Shown: positions 1-10,936, numbered from the stretch's first letter. The stretch: 64,000 nucleotides of DNA from Marinomonas spartinae (GCF_900089775.1 NZ_FLOB01000002.1:714976-778975); one strand, 5' to 3'. The notes: generated from the sequence alone by a model not told the origin. Numbers and translations are program-made.

Positions 1-97
1 AGCTTATAGGCTGCTTTCACTTGCTCTTAGGTACTGTTGTCAAATAATCATGCAAAAATAATGCCGTTATTTTTGGTTTGTTGGGTGAACATGATTC

Positions 98-145
98 ATG
101 TCGGAAAATTCCAATACGCAGCTATTGGACAGGATTAGGATCAAA
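98..145 (+). promoter_or_regulatory. 48-bp upstream element shared with the paralogous operon
   Basis: This stretch aligns without gaps to the minus strand of 14042-13995 upstream of the second operon. By eye 33 of 48 positions match, concentrated in two blocks: ATGTCGnAAAAnTnCAATAC at the left end and GAyTAGGATCAAA at the right. Two conserved blocks about 15 bp apart would fit binding of an AraC-type dimer, and an AraC gene sits beside the second copy. The element ends 132 bases before the start codon at 278. Function is inferred. Nothing else was recognised in positions 1-277. Confidence 0.5.
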
Positions 146-277
146 GGCAAGCGTTGCTAACCCATTTGTATCAAGAACCACTTGTTCATTGGTGTTGAAT
201 CAAGATAAAGGGGTTTATTCTGTTCGGTTTAGGGACGTAAAAACAAAAACTATTCATTTTTATTATTAGGTATTGCT

Positions 278-1417
278 ATGTCTGAGAACACAACTATCGA
301 TTTTATTTATCTATCTGAGCAAGACATGATTCGTGCCGGTGTTACCGATATGCCCAAATGTGTCGACACCATGGAAGAAATGTTTGCGCTTTTGCATAAA
401 GGCGATTATCGCATGGCAGGTCCTAATAGTGATTCCCACGGCGCTTTAATTACGTTCCCTGATGAGTCCCCTTTTCCAACGATGCCTAAACCCACAGCGG
501 ATCGACGCTTAATGGCTATGCCTGCTTATTTAGGTGGGGATTTTCAGACCTGTGGCGTAAAATGGTATGGTTCTAACATCGCCAATCGTGAGAAAGGCTT
601 ACCTCGCTCTATATTGATGTTAACGCTAAGCGATATTGAGACCGCTGCGCCTTTGGCTTATATGTCGGCTAATTTACTGTCTGCTTACCGCACAGGAGCG
701 ATCCCAGGTGTGGGCGCGCGTCACTTAGCTCGTAAAGATGCCAAAGTGATTGGCTTGCTTGGCCCAGGTGTGATGGGGAAAACCACTGTTTCAGCCTTTA
801 TGGCGGCGTGCCATCATATTGATACCATCAAGATTAAAGGGCGTGGTCAAAAGAGTCTCGATGATTTTATCGGGTGGGTGAAGGAAACCTTTCCACAAAT
901 TAGCAATATCCAAGTAGTGGATACTATTGAAGACGTGGTCCGAGGTTCAGATCTTGTCACTTATTGTAACTCTGGAGAGACTGGTGATCCAACAACTTAC
1001 CCAATGGTAAAACGCGAATGGGTGAAACCGGGGGCATTTTTAGCCATGCCAGCAAGTTGTTCGTTAGATGAGGGAATGGAAGGTCCTGGTGTGCGTAAGG
1101 TATTGGATAATACGCGTTTATACGAGGCATGGTATGAAGAATTACCGAAACCAGCCCATAACCATGTTCCACTAGTCGGTGTGCGCTTTATGGACATGAT
1201 CGCTGCCGGTCAACTTGATAAAGCGGAGCTTGAAGACATTGGTAAAATCGTGGCAAATGAAGCGCCAGGTCGTCAGAATGATGACGAAATCATTATTATG
1301 TCTGTCGGCGGTATGCCAGTAGAAGACATTGCTTGGGCAACCGTGATTTACCGCAATGCAATAGAGAAAGGTATTGGTGTCAAATTGAACCTTTGGGAAA
1401 CCCCAGTGTTAAAATAG
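278..1417 (+). CDS. Ornithine cyclodeaminase/mu-crystallin family protein, copy 1
   Basis: The 379-residue protein has the OCD/mu-crystallin fold: a Rossmann-type dinucleotide motif GPGVMG at residues 162-167, a conserved Lys95 in CGVKWYGS and Arg138 in SAYRTGA, which occupy the usual substrate-binding positions. It is longer than typical ornithine cyclodeaminases (about 310-350), so the substrate is probably not ornithine. Family members include ketimine reductases, alanine dehydrogenases and cyclodeaminases; database entries of this size are sometimes labelled tyramine oxidase subunit B. It starts a module with a RidA-like protein and an FAD oxidase, and has a close paralogue at 12814-13953. 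A plausible role is reducing or processing an imine made by the oxidase. Cytoplasmic. The family is certain; the substrate is unknown. Confidence 0.85.
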   Translation: MSENTTIDFIYLSEQDMIRAGVTDMPKCVDTMEEMFALLHKGDYRMAGPNSDSHGALITFPDESPFPTMPKPTADRRLMAMPAYLGGDFQTCGVKWYGSNIANREKGLPRSILMLTLSDIETAAPLAYMSANLLSAYRTGAIPGVGARHLARKDAKVIGLLGPGVMGKTTVSAFMAACHHIDTIKIKGRGQKSLDDFIGWVKETFPQISNIQVVDTIEDVVRGSDLVTYCNSGETGDPTTYPMVKREWVKPGAFLAMPASCSLDEGMEGPGVRKVLDNTRLYEAWYEELPKPAHNHVPLVGVRFMDMIAAGQLDKAELEDIGKIVANEAPGRQNDDEIIIMSVGGMPVEDIAWATVIYRNAIEKGIGVKLNLWETPVLK

Positions 1418-1439
1418 CAGCATAAAACTGAAATAACAG

Positions 1440-1470
1440 TGATGGCAAGCCTCAACTAGGTTTGCTGTCA
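1440..1470 (+). other. Intercistronic hairpin
   Basis: A 13-bp stem (including several G-U pairs) with a 5-base loop lies between the cyclodeaminase-like gene and the RidA gene. It is not followed by a T-run, so it is unlikely to be a full terminator; it may protect or process the transcript. A different hairpin lies at the same place in the second copy of the module (12758-12786). Confidence 0.4.
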
Positions 1471-1523
1471 TTGAGCTACTCACAAAACGACTTTTAAACA
1501 TCATTATTTTATAGGTGAATATC

Positions 1524-1943
1524 ATGACGACTATTATCAAAGCAAAAACAGGTTCCATTTTTGAAGAGAAAGGCAGCTATTCTCGTGTTGTCTCTGTTGA
1601 TAATTGGATTTATGTTTCTAATACGGCAGGCCGTAATCCAGAGACAAAAGAAATTCCAGAGGACGTGATTGAGCAAGCTAAACAAGTTTTCAGTAACATT
1701 GAGAAAGCTCTTAAGGCGGTCGATTCTGGTTTAGAAGATGTCGTTGTGTCACGAGTGTTTATCCAAGACCCAGCAGACACGCCAGCGGTGATGGAGTTTA
1801 TTGGGACTAAGTTTAAAGGGGTTAACCCAGCGACGACGGTAACTTGTCCTCCTTTAGGCTCCACTGTTTATAAAGTGGAATTAGAAGTCACGGCTTATCG
1901 TGGCGCTTCGAAAGCTAATGTTCAAGAGATCACAATTGCTTAA
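1524..1943 (+). CDS. RidA (YjgF/UK114) family protein, copy 1
   Basis: This is a small Rid-superfamily protein of 139 residues, which normally acts as a homotrimer. Classical RidA hydrolyses reactive enamines and imines released by PLP enzymes or amine oxidases. The conserved PxxxV...E(V/I)E..A ending is present (NPATTVTCPPLG, then KVELEVTAY), but the position of the catalytic Arg105 of RidA is Thr, as in the arginine-less Rid4-Rid7 groups. ATG at 1524 was chosen because ATAGGTG lies 6 bases upstream and the product then matches the start of its paralogue; a GTG at 1515 is less likely. It lies between the cyclodeaminase-like and FAD oxidase genes and probably handles their imine product. Confidence 0.85.
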   Translation: MTTIIKAKTGSIFEEKGSYSRVVSVDNWIYVSNTAGRNPETKEIPEDVIEQAKQVFSNIEKALKAVDSGLEDVVVSRVFIQDPADTPAVMEFIGTKFKGVNPATTVTCPPLGSTVYKVELEVTAYRGASKANVQEITIA

Positions 1944-2020
1944 TTATCCTGTTTTTTAAAACACTAAGAAGGATGTTTTCGCCATGAAGAAAGCATCCTT
2001 TCATTCCTAGGGAATTTGTT

Positions 2021-3313
2021 ATGACAAAAACACTCGATACGGTACAAACGCAAGATCAGTTGCCTGAATCAACGACTGTTGTGGTGATTGGCGGTGGTAT
2101 TGTTGGTGTGACGGCTGCGCTAACCTTAGCTGAGCGTAATATTCCTGTTGTTTTGTTAGAAAAAGGCCACATCGGAGGAGAGCAATCTTCACGAAATTTG
2201 GGCTGGATTCGGAAAACCAACCGTCACTCAGAGGATGTGCCTCTGGCGGCTGCAGCGGATCGACTCTGGGCGCAAATGCCGGAGAGAATTGGCCATGATG
2301 CAGGCTATAAACAAGCTGGCATTATGTTTTTGGCAAAAACAGAAGAACAACTGGCAGCAAGTGAAGGCTGGTTGAAGTCCGTTCAGGCTCTGGATTTGGA
2401 CTCACATTTATTGAGTAAAAAAGAAATTGATCAAAAAGTGCCAGGTGGAAAGGGCGATTGGGTAGGGGGAATCTATACCCCCTCTGATGGTCGTGCGGAG
2501 CCTGCCGTGGCAACAGCTGCCATGGCGAAAAAAGCCATTGAGCTGGGTGCAATAATGGTACAAAACTGTGCTGTTCGTACTTTATCCATGTCTGGGGGCA
2601 AGGTCTCTGGTGTGGTGACAGAGCAAGGGGAAATTCGCTGTGAACAAGTGCTGCTGGCTGGTGGCGCGTGGTCAAGACGCTTCTTGGGCAACTTAGGTGT
2701 GTCTTTATATACCTTGCCATTAATATGCTCAGTGATGCGAACCAAACCAATGGAAGGGCCGACTGATATTGCTGTTGGTGGTCCAGATTTCTCTTTTAGG
2801 AAACATCAAGGTGGTGGTTTTATTGTCACCCAGCGTGGGGCGTTAGATGCCAAACTCACTTTAGATCATTTATTAATTGGTCGACGCTACCTATCCCAAT
2901 TACGCACTCAAGGTGGTTTTTTGCGAGTGTCGATGGGTCGTGAGTTTTTTAAAGACCTAACCTTGGCACGTCGTTGGAAAGGCAATCAAGTGACGCCTTT
3001 TGAAAAAATCCGTACTATGGATCCACAAGCCAATCCTGCTTTGAACAATGAAGCCATAACCAACTTGAGAAAGGCTTGGCCAGCGTTTGAAGCGGCTGAA
3101 CTAGAGGAAGCGTGGGCTGGGGTGATTGATATCACACCTGACTCAAGTCCAGTGATTGATCATGTGAAAAGCATTCCTGGCTTAACGGTTGCAACGGGCT
3201 TCTCTGGTCACGGTTTTGGAACAGGACCTGCAGCAGGTCAGTTAGCGGCGGATCTTGTCTCCAATCACGAACCGATTGTTAATCCTGCTCCTTATCGATT
3301 TGATCGCTTCTAG
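2021..3313 (+). CDS. FAD-dependent amine/amino-acid oxidoreductase (DAO/DadA family), copy 1
   Basis: The 430-residue protein has an N-terminal FAD-binding motif (VVIGGGIVG, residues about 21-29, with Glu near 47 for ribose) and the C-terminal DAO-family signature GFSGHGFGTGPAAG. It therefore resembles DadA, glycine oxidase and sarcosine oxidase type enzymes that oxidise an amine or amino acid to an imine. It is third in the module after the OCD-like and RidA-like genes and has a close paralogue at 10937-12229, about four residues in five identical by eye. No transmembrane segment is seen. The substrate cannot be read from sequence; the partner genes suggest that its imine product is processed further. 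A strong terminator follows. Confidence 0.85.
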   Translation: MTKTLDTVQTQDQLPESTTVVVIGGGIVGVTAALTLAERNIPVVLLEKGHIGGEQSSRNLGWIRKTNRHSEDVPLAAAADRLWAQMPERIGHDAGYKQAGIMFLAKTEEQLAASEGWLKSVQALDLDSHLLSKKEIDQKVPGGKGDWVGGIYTPSDGRAEPAVATAAMAKKAIELGAIMVQNCAVRTLSMSGGKVSGVVTEQGEIRCEQVLLAGGAWSRRFLGNLGVSLYTLPLICSVMRTKPMEGPTDIAVGGPDFSFRKHQGGGFIVTQRGALDAKLTLDHLLIGRRYLSQLRTQGGFLRVSMGREFFKDLTLARRWKGNQVTPFEKIRTMDPQANPALNNEAITNLRKAWPAFEAAELEEAWAGVIDITPDSSPVIDHVKSIPGLTVATGFSGHGFGTGPAAGQLAADLVSNHEPIVNPAPYRFDRF

Positions 3314-3326
3314 GCGGTTGTCTCTC

Positions 3327-3366
3327 AAAAAAATACTGACACATTTTTTGTGTTGGTATTTTTTTT
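3327..3366 (+). terminator. Rho-independent terminator of module copy 1
   Basis: An A-rich left arm and T-rich right arm form a 12-bp stem (core AATACTGACACA paired with TGTGTTGGTATT) followed by a T-run. It lies just after the FAD oxidase stop codon. Confidence 0.75.
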
Positions 3367-3428
3367 CATTAGATTCCAGTGTATAAGGAGAGACTCGAAG
3401 ACTAACGATTATCACATGGACAGTGGGT

Positions 3429-3920
3429 ATGAATCATTTAAGAGTTATCAAAGTTATTTTAGTGGCTTGTGTTGCCTTGTTTGCAGGGTTAGTTGCCTTT
3501 AATAATATAGTGGATTATGGATCCAATTATGCTTTTGTTCAGCATGTCTTAACCATGGATTCGATTTTTGATAATAATCCTCTGGTCTATCGTTCAATTC
3601 AAGTTCCTTTTCTACATCATGCCTTTTATTGGCTGATTATCTTTACCGAAGCCATGGTAGGGATATTGTGTGCCTTAGGTGTGTGGCAAATGTGGCATAG
3701 CCGTCTTGCCGATAACAGGACCTTTAATCATGCTAAAAAATGGGCCAATGTTGGCTTATTACTTGGGGTGTTGCTCTGGTTTACTGGATTTATGACGATT
3801 GGTGCAGAGTGGTTTTTAATGTGGCAGTCTAAAATTTGGAATGGGCAATCCTCTGCATTTCGTTTTATCGTGGTACTCTTTCTAGTATTGATCTTTATTA
3901 ATCAAGAGGAAAAGTCATAG
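3429..3920 (+). CDS. DUF2165 family small integral membrane protein
   Basis: The protein of about 163 residues has four predicted membrane segments (roughly residues 5-25, 60-85, 105-125 and 140-157) and Trp/Phe-rich loops. Composition and pattern match DUF2165, a family of predicted small inner-membrane proteins of unknown role. It starts at ATG 3429, or possibly GTG 3423. It follows the terminator of the first oxidase module on the same strand, so it is probably transcribed separately. Whether it relates to the module is unknown; in the second copy this place is taken by an amino-acid permease. Confidence 0.75.
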   Translation: MNHLRVIKVILVACVALFAGLVAFNNIVDYGSNYAFVQHVLTMDSIFDNNPLVYRSIQVPFLHHAFYWLIIFTEAMVGILCALGVWQMWHSRLADNRTFNHAKKWANVGLLLGVLLWFTGFMTIGAEWFLMWQSKIWNGQSSAFRFIVVLFLVLIFINQEEKS

Positions 3921-3972
3921 TAGATGTATTAGCGTTGCTTTTATTCACTCGATTTGTTTTTTCTCCAGTTTT

Positions 3973-4011
3973 ATATTGAGTGCATGGTATTTATATTCAT
4001 GTACTCAATAT
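3973..4011. terminator. Bidirectional terminator between convergent genes
   Basis: A 14-bp stem (ATATTGAGTGCATG paired with CATGTACTCAATAT, with one G-U pair) and an 11-base loop lie between the convergent DUF2165 and TetR genes. T-rich sequence follows on the + strand. Confidence 0.6.
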
Positions 4012-4037
4012 CTTATGTTTTTACCTTTTAATTTTAT

Positions 4038-4646
4038 TCAAACAAGAGAGTGCTTGAGTATCATCATCTCAAGCATTTGTTCTGCCATTTCGGTGACATT
4101 TTCTTCGTCAATATAAATACCATCGATTAAGAATCTGGCAAGGCCGTGTAGGCTTGCCCAGGTGGCTTGTCCGACCCTGAGTGGTGTATTGCTGCTGGTC
4201 AAAACGCCATTTTTTTGCAGGGCTTCCACCCAGTCTATCCAGCATTTAAAAGCTTGGCGTGATGCTATCTTTAAGCTGTCATTAGGTGTGCCTGTTTGCC
4301 ATAAGGTACGGCCATACATCAGGTCATAGAGCTCACTTTGTTGTTGGGCAAAATGAATGTATAAAAAGACGTATTTTTTAAAGGTTTCTTCGCTATGGTC
4401 TTGCTGGTTAATTAGCTGTCTAAGCCGCTCTGTTTGCTGCTCAAAGCCATTGGCTGCGATGGCGCAGAGTAAGGCATTTTTATCTTTGAAATGGTGATAG
4501 GGGGCGGTGCGAGATACGCCAACGATGTCTGCTAACTTACGCATCGATAAGGCATTGGCCCCTTCTTTATGAAGAAGGTCGCTAGCGGCTTGGATTAAGG
4601 TGATTTTCAAATCACCATGATGATAGGTTTTTTTCGTTGTGGTCAT
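4038..4646 (-). CDS. TetR/AcrR family transcriptional regulator
   Basis: The 202-residue regulator begins with the YHHGDLK segment typical of TetR proteins with a WHG-type C-terminal domain. An N-terminal helix-turn-helix lies at about residues 36-54 (LADIVGVSRTAPYHHFKDK). The remainder is a helical ligand-binding and dimerisation domain. It is divergent from fadH, and the shared promoter region holds a perfect TTGACAGTGTCAA palindrome and an imperfect second copy. It probably represses itself and fadH, with an acyl-CoA or enal-type effector; that is inference from position. Confidence 0.85.
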   Translation of the reverse strand: MTTTKKTYHHGDLKITLIQAASDLLHKEGANALSMRKLADIVGVSRTAPYHHFKDKNALLCAIAANGFEQQTERLRQLINQQDHSEETFKKYVFLYIHFAQQQSELYDLMYGRTLWQTGTPNDSLKIASRQAFKCWIDWVEALQKNGVLTSSNTPLRVGQATWASLHGLARFLIDGIYIDEENVTEMAEQMLEMMILKHSLV

Positions 4647-4668
4647 GCTCGGATTAAAGCTGTTTATC

Positions 4669-4708
4669 TTGACAGTGTCAAAATTAAATTCTATCTTGAC
4701 GCTGTCTA
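4669..4708. promoter_or_regulatory. Putative TetR operator: two related palindromes
   Basis: TTGACAGTGTCAA (4669-4681) is a perfect 13-bp palindrome around a central base. A related copy, TTGACGCTGTCTA (4696-4708), begins 27 bp further on, and both are preceded by TATC. They lie in the divergent tetR/fadH promoter region, as expected for an autoregulatory TetR operator. The TTGACA half could also act as a -35 element. Confidence 0.6.
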
Positions 4709-4808
4709 GATTGTTTTTAGCTTGTTAAGAGACCTCTATAAGCGAACCCAGTACGAGGTATCGAGCACAGCAGTCGTGTCGTGGTTTGTATAACAATAAC
4801 ATCCTTAA

Positions 4809-6842
<2,034 letters not shown>

Positions 6843-7314
6843 GCATCTAGAGTATAGCAGAGACTTTACTCATGTTTTTTTTATGTGATTATCTGCTATT
6901 TGAGGGATGGAATTATTTTCGTAAGTCTTATTCTCCAGCTCAGAGCTAACCTACTATAGCTATAATGGATCATTTCTTTTATGGCTATAGCATTATTTGC
7001 TGGGTGAATTTTTCTGAGTGCCTTTGTTAACCTAATTTTCTTGAAAATCGATTGCTATTTAGATCTGTCGAAGGGGTTATATTTATTCTTATTGTAGAAG
7101 AATAGCACTATTATACTCTAATGTGTTTTCTAATTATTTTCTTATTCTCCTCTTTTCTTAAGAATAGTGTTTTTTTATAAGGGATTTTTAAGTTATTCCT
7201 ATTTCTTATTTCAATAATGAGTAAAGTGAATTTGTTTTTGAATGGTGGTTAAAATAGCATAGTTTGAATTGACCTCATTCTTGAGGTGTTTTCAATACCT
7301 TGGGGGATACGCTT
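6843..7314. other. AT-rich intergenic region, no gene seen
   Basis: About 470 bases between fadH and the first lpxO. The sequence is very AT-rich with several T-runs. A small inverted repeat, ACCTCA-TTCT-TGAGGT (7272-7287), lies 27 bases before the lpxO start codon. Short palindromic TATAGCTATA sequence occurs near 6955. No coding potential or RNA gene was recognised. Confidence 0.5.
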
Positions 7315-8217
7315 ATGGGGGTTGCTGTTTTTCTATTGTTCGTTATGTGTGCTTTTTATGTTCAGAGCCGTGGTGTGGTTAAGCATAGTAAGTTATCTCG
7401 TCGAATTACCGATCATTCCAATTTCTTAGGCCCAATTAATTGCCTATTCTATCTGTTTTCTCGCGTTAAAAAGAGCCCTTTTATTGATGTCAAAGAATTT
7501 CCTGAGCTGAAGGTTGTAGAAGATAACTGGGAAATGATTCGTGATGAGGCACTCGTCTTGAATAGTTCAGCACAAATCAAGGCATCTGAGGATTTGGATG
7601 ATCTCGGCTTTAATTCGTTCTTTCGTACTGGCTGGAAGCGCTTTTACTTAAAGTGGTACGGTGCTGATCTAAAGTCCGCTAAGCAGCTATGTCCTAATAC
7701 AGTGGCACTACTCTCCACTGTGCCGGGCGTGAAAGGGGCTATGTTTGCCATGTTGCCTCCAGGGGCTCGCTTAGTGAAGCATCGAGATCCTTATGCAGGC
7801 TCGTTGCGCTACCACTTAGGATTGGTGACCCCTAATTCTGATGACTGTCATATTGTGGTTGATGGTATACAGTATTCTTGGCGGGATGGTGAGTCTGTTA
7901 TGTTTGATGAGACATTTATTCATTATGCCGAAAATAAAACAGACCAAAATAGAATTGTGCTATTTTTAGATGTTAAGCGACCAGTTAGTTTTTTTTTAGT
8001 GGATTGGTTTAATGAGTTTTTGTCTTACACATTACTGGCAGCCTCGGCGACAAAAAATGTAAAAGGTGACAAAGTTGGCTTCCTAAATAAAATTTTCGCC
8101 TATGTGTATAAAATAAGGGTGGTTGGTAAAAAGGTTAAGGCCTTTAATAAGCCTCTATATTACTTTCTACAGTACGCATTGTATATTTACCTTATTTATA
8201 TTATCTTTTTTAAATAA
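7315..8217 (+). CDS. lpxO: LpxO-type Fe(II)/2-oxoglutarate lipid A hydroxylase, copy 1
   Basis: This protein of about 300 residues belongs to the aspartyl/asparaginyl beta-hydroxylase family. It has an N-terminal membrane anchor (about 2-17), the iron ligands His156 and Asp158 in HRDPYAG and His203 in FIHYAEN, and Arg213 for 2-oxoglutarate. A second hydrophobic segment lies at the C-terminus. Salmonella LpxO has the same size and adds a 2-hydroxyl to a secondary acyl chain of lipid A at the inner membrane. ATG 7315 was chosen over TTG 7300 because GGGGGAT lies 7 bases before it. A close paralogue lies at 29754-30653. Which acyl chain each hydroxylates cannot be read. Confidence 0.85.
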   Translation: MGVAVFLLFVMCAFYVQSRGVVKHSKLSRRITDHSNFLGPINCLFYLFSRVKKSPFIDVKEFPELKVVEDNWEMIRDEALVLNSSAQIKASEDLDDLGFNSFFRTGWKRFYLKWYGADLKSAKQLCPNTVALLSTVPGVKGAMFAMLPPGARLVKHRDPYAGSLRYHLGLVTPNSDDCHIVVDGIQYSWRDGESVMFDETFIHYAENKTDQNRIVLFLDVKRPVSFFLVDWFNEFLSYTLLAASATKNVKGDKVGFLNKIFAYVYKIRVVGKKVKAFNKPLYYFLQYALYIYLIYIIFFK

Positions 8218-8261
8218 GATAAAGCTAATGTTCTCATTTTATGCTTGCTAAAAATAAAAGA

Positions 8262-8283
8262 CCATAGGCAACCTTGCCTATGG
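8262..8283 (-). terminator. Terminator of the chemoreceptor gene
   Basis: A perfect 10-bp stem, CCATAGGCAA paired with TTGCCTATGG, with a 2-base gap. On the minus strand it is followed by TCTTTTATTTTT, so it terminates the chemoreceptor gene; it may also stop readthrough from lpxO. Confidence 0.7.
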
Positions 8284-8319
8284 AATGACTTCTGTCTCTG
8301 AAGAGAAAAGAAAGTTACT

Positions 8320-9411
8320 TTAATGGTTGATTTGCTTAAATAGATAATTCTGGATCTGTTGCATATATTGGTAGGTATTCATAATGTGTTTTACTATATT
8401 CTCTTCTAGTTGCGCTAGGTGTGCAGCGCTATGGGGCGTGGATTGTGTCAGCTCCTTTGCTATCTTATTTAAAGCAGACAATTCATTATCGATTTTAAGA
8501 AAACCGGATTGTGAACGGAAGTTAAATTCATTGTCTGTTCCTTGGTAATACCAAGCACCGAAATCCGTCTCCTTTATGTCTCTAAAGGGGCTTGATGTTT
8601 GATTGTTTAAGGCAGCGATAAGGTAAGATGATTGCCATTGATTTAGCTCTAGCAGGGCGGCAGAGACATGGGCAAAGGCCATGGAGTGATAGCCTGCTGA
8701 CATCATATTTTCAGAGTCTTGTGCGGTGAGACGAAAGGATTGATCGAGCTGTTCGCAACTCTGACTGACTGCGGATACTGACCGATGCAGTGTGTCGATT
8801 TGCCCGCTGACTGCGTTGGTATGACCATCAATTTTTTGTACCAAACTAGATATCTGCTCACTGGAGTCACGGGCTTTGTTAGCCAGTGTGCGAACTTCGT
8901 CTGCAACAACCGCAAAGCCTCGTCCGTATTCGCCGGCACGAGCCGCTTCAATGGCGGCATTGAGAGCTAATAAATTGGTCTGCTCAGAAATGCTTTGGAT
9001 AGTGTCCGTGAAATTTTTAATGTCATTGGTAATGTTTTTTAGATTGTTAACATCGTCAAGACTGGACTGGGTTTTGTTGGCAATCTCAGTTAAGGAGAGG
9101 GTGATGTTAGCAATATCGGATTTGTTGTCGGCAATTTTTTGGTTACTGCCTTCTGACGCACTCATAGGTTCAAATAGGTATTCGGAAACTTGTTTGATCG
9201 TGTTGAGAGCTTGACTAAGAAGGGGCTGCTGGGCGAGTAGTAAGCGATCATCGTGCGTTTGTGGCGGAGGTGTGTGTTGATGTTTTTCTTCCTGCTGATG
9301 CAGTTTTTCTTTGAGGTGGTGAATTTCCTGTTCTAAAGCGAGCTTTTCGCTACTCACTTTCGTTAATTTTTCTTGTAAAGCCTCGAGATTTTTCTTTTTA
9401 CTAAACAGCAT
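8320..9411 (-). CDS. Soluble methyl-accepting chemotaxis protein with degenerate CZB-like domain
   Basis: The 363-residue chemoreceptor has no transmembrane segment. A charged coiled coil (about 5-45) leads into the MCP signalling domain, whose hairpin tip (about 142-175) contains [20 protein letters not shown] and [15 protein letters not shown]; the tip binds CheW and CheA. The C-terminal 110 residues resemble the chemoreceptor zinc-binding (CZB) domain in pattern (FGAWYYQG, hydrophobic helices), but the usual His and Cys ligands appear to be replaced by Asn, Thr and other residues. It probably senses a cytoplasmic signal; the ligand is unknown. It is a single gene flanked by terminators. 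Confidence 0.8.
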   Translation of the reverse strand: MLFSKKKNLEALQEKLTKVSSEKLALEQEIHHLKEKLHQQEEKHQHTPPPQTHDDRLLLAQQPLLSQALNTIKQVSEYLFEPMSASEGSNQKIADNKSDIANITLSLTEIANKTQSSLDDVNNLKNITNDIKNFTDTIQSISEQTNLLALNAAIEAARAGEYGRGFAVVADEVRTLANKARDSSEQISSLVQKIDGHTNAVSGQIDTLHRSVSAVSQSCEQLDQSFRLTAQDSENMMSAGYHSMAFAHVSAALLELNQWQSSYLIAALNNQTSSPFRDIKETDFGAWYYQGTDNEFNFRSQSGFLKIDNELSALNKIAKELTQSTPHSAAHLAQLEENIVKHIMNTYQYMQQIQNYLFKQINH

Positions 9412-9458
9412 AGGCAGGCTCGCTTACTTAAACACGATAATATGAGTATTGAAAAAGC

Positions 9459-9494
9459 AAAACGCCAGTGACTAGGAAAGCCAGCTGACGTTTT
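9459..9494 (-). terminator. Terminator of the permease operon
   Basis: AAAACGCCAG and CTGACGTTTT form a 10-bp stem with one mismatch. On the minus strand it lies just after the amino-acid permease stop codon and ends in a short T-run, closing the copy 2 operon. Confidence 0.55.
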
Positions 9495-9506
9495 GAAGTG
9501 GGAGTC

Positions 9507-10898
9507 TTAGTCCATATCGGGTTCAAAGAGCTTACGTTTCATATAGAATTTCACCCAGATAGCCGCGATCACACAGATTACAGCCAACATGCCCCCAGCA
9601 ATGCTATACACCATTTTAGTCATATCTGGTGATGGAGAGTTGTGGAGAGCCACGTACACCATCGCAACGATCCCCAGAATTTGTGGTATTGGGAAGAAAG
9701 GTGTGCGATAAGGTCGCTTGTGATTCGGCATGCGACGACGCAAGATGATGACATCAATATGAGCGATGATATAGGCCAACAAATAACTTGTGGTGGCGGC
9801 GATTACAAAGACAATTAAAGAGTCAATAGTCATCACTAAAAAAGGAATGATAACTAGAACGGCCATCATCACAATGCCTACCCAAGGAGAACCAAAGCGA
9901 TTGGTCACTTTTAGAATAGGAAAAGCTTGTTTGTCTTGTGCCATACCGTGAAGCATACGTGGTAGTGCTGCAAAAATGGTGTTTACTGTACTACAGGTCG
10001 CTGTCAACGCCATAATGGTGGCAATGATTAATCCCGCTTTACCAAATACGGCATTCGCGTAATTTAGGTAAGGAATAGGGGATTTCAGTAACTCGTCCGT
10101 ATTTAAGTATAAGCTTGCGCCATAAACAAATAGGGCGAAAATACAGAAGATAGCGAGCAAAGAAAGACGCATGGCTTTAGGAATATTTTTCTCTGGATTC
10201 TTTACTTCATTGATCATGGGGCAGATGTATTCAGAGCCCACGAACAGCCACATAGCCAAAGCAATTAAACCAATAAAGCTACCATTTGTTACGCCAGAAA
10301 AGCCCCAGTCGACCGTCGCGCCCGTTAAGATAGGATGCGGTTCTGTGCTTCCTGAAACAGCGGCTAAAGCAGTAAGGATTAAGGCGCTGACCATGACAAA
10401 AGCTAGCACGTTTTGAACTTTTGAAAAAACGTCGGTACCGATAATGTTGGTGATGGCCAAAATTGCCACAATCAAAATCGGGATCAGTTTTTCAGGGAAC
10501 ATGCCTGGCAGCAGCTGACCAACCATGGCATCCACTAGGAATAACTCGACTGGCAAAGCCAACGTAGCGACGACGACATAACCTGCAAACACCGAAACGA
10601 TAGCAGGAAAATGACCAATGGCTTTTTGTGTGTAAGTCGCCAGTGTTCCTTCTTGTGGAAACATCAAAGACAATTCAGAAAAGCTCATGGCATTAAATTG
10701 TGCGATGATCAAAGCCGCCAGCATGGCAAAGATAAATCCCATACCACCTAGGCCAATACCTTGCATAGCAGAAATCATTGCCCCTTGGACAATAACCATA
10801 CCAATACAAGTTGCCATCATAGTGAGCAGACCGATCTTTTTTTTCGACATGGTACTGTGACCTGTCGGTATTGAATTTATGGTCGATGTATCACTCAT
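9507..10898 (-). CDS. APC-family amino acid/amine permease
   Basis: The 463-residue protein has about 12 transmembrane segments and an amino acid-polyamine-organocation family pattern. The first helix region contains the unwound GxxIG-like segment (ATCIGMVIVQGAM), and a conserved ENxxKNPEKNIPKA-type loop (INEVKNPEKNIPKAM) follows helix 6. It is the last gene of the operon OCD-RidA-FAD oxidase-permease, 38 bases after the oxidase. It therefore probably imports the substrate oxidised by that module, an amino acid or amine. The exact substrate cannot be deduced. Confidence 0.85.
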   Translation of the reverse strand: MSDTSTINSIPTGHSTMSKKKIGLLTMMATCIGMVIVQGAMISAMQGIGLGGMGFIFAMLAALIIAQFNAMSFSELSLMFPQEGTLATYTQKAIGHFPAIVSVFAGYVVVATLALPVELFLVDAMVGQLLPGMFPEKLIPILIVAILAITNIIGTDVFSKVQNVLAFVMVSALILTALAAVSGSTEPHPILTGATVDWGFSGVTNGSFIGLIALAMWLFVGSEYICPMINEVKNPEKNIPKAMRLSLLAIFCIFALFVYGASLYLNTDELLKSPIPYLNYANAVFGKAGLIIATIMALTATCSTVNTIFAALPRMLHGMAQDKQAFPILKVTNRFGSPWVGIVMMAVLVIIPFLVMTIDSLIVFVIAATTSYLLAYIIAHIDVIILRRRMPNHKRPYRTPFFPIPQILGIVAMVYVALHNSPSPDMTKMVYSIAGGMLAVICVIAAIWVKFYMKRKLFEPDMD

Positions 10899-10936
10899 TG
10901 TTCCGTTCCTCTTATAATTAAAATCTTAGGTCGATT

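Noticed and set aside
78..269. A 63-codon open frame upstream of the first OCD-like gene
   Set aside because: It overlaps the conserved 48-bp regulatory element, has no ribosome site or protein-like composition, and no counterpart upstream of the second module.
2322..2750. Long antisense open frame inside the FAD oxidase gene
   Set aside because: The product is low-complexity and rich in Leu, Pro and His as expected of a shadow frame, and the plus-strand gene is certain.
4669..4708. CRISPR-like short repeats
   Set aside because: Only two imperfect palindromic units, with position and symmetry typical of a repressor operator; no repeat-spacer array occurs anywhere in the window.
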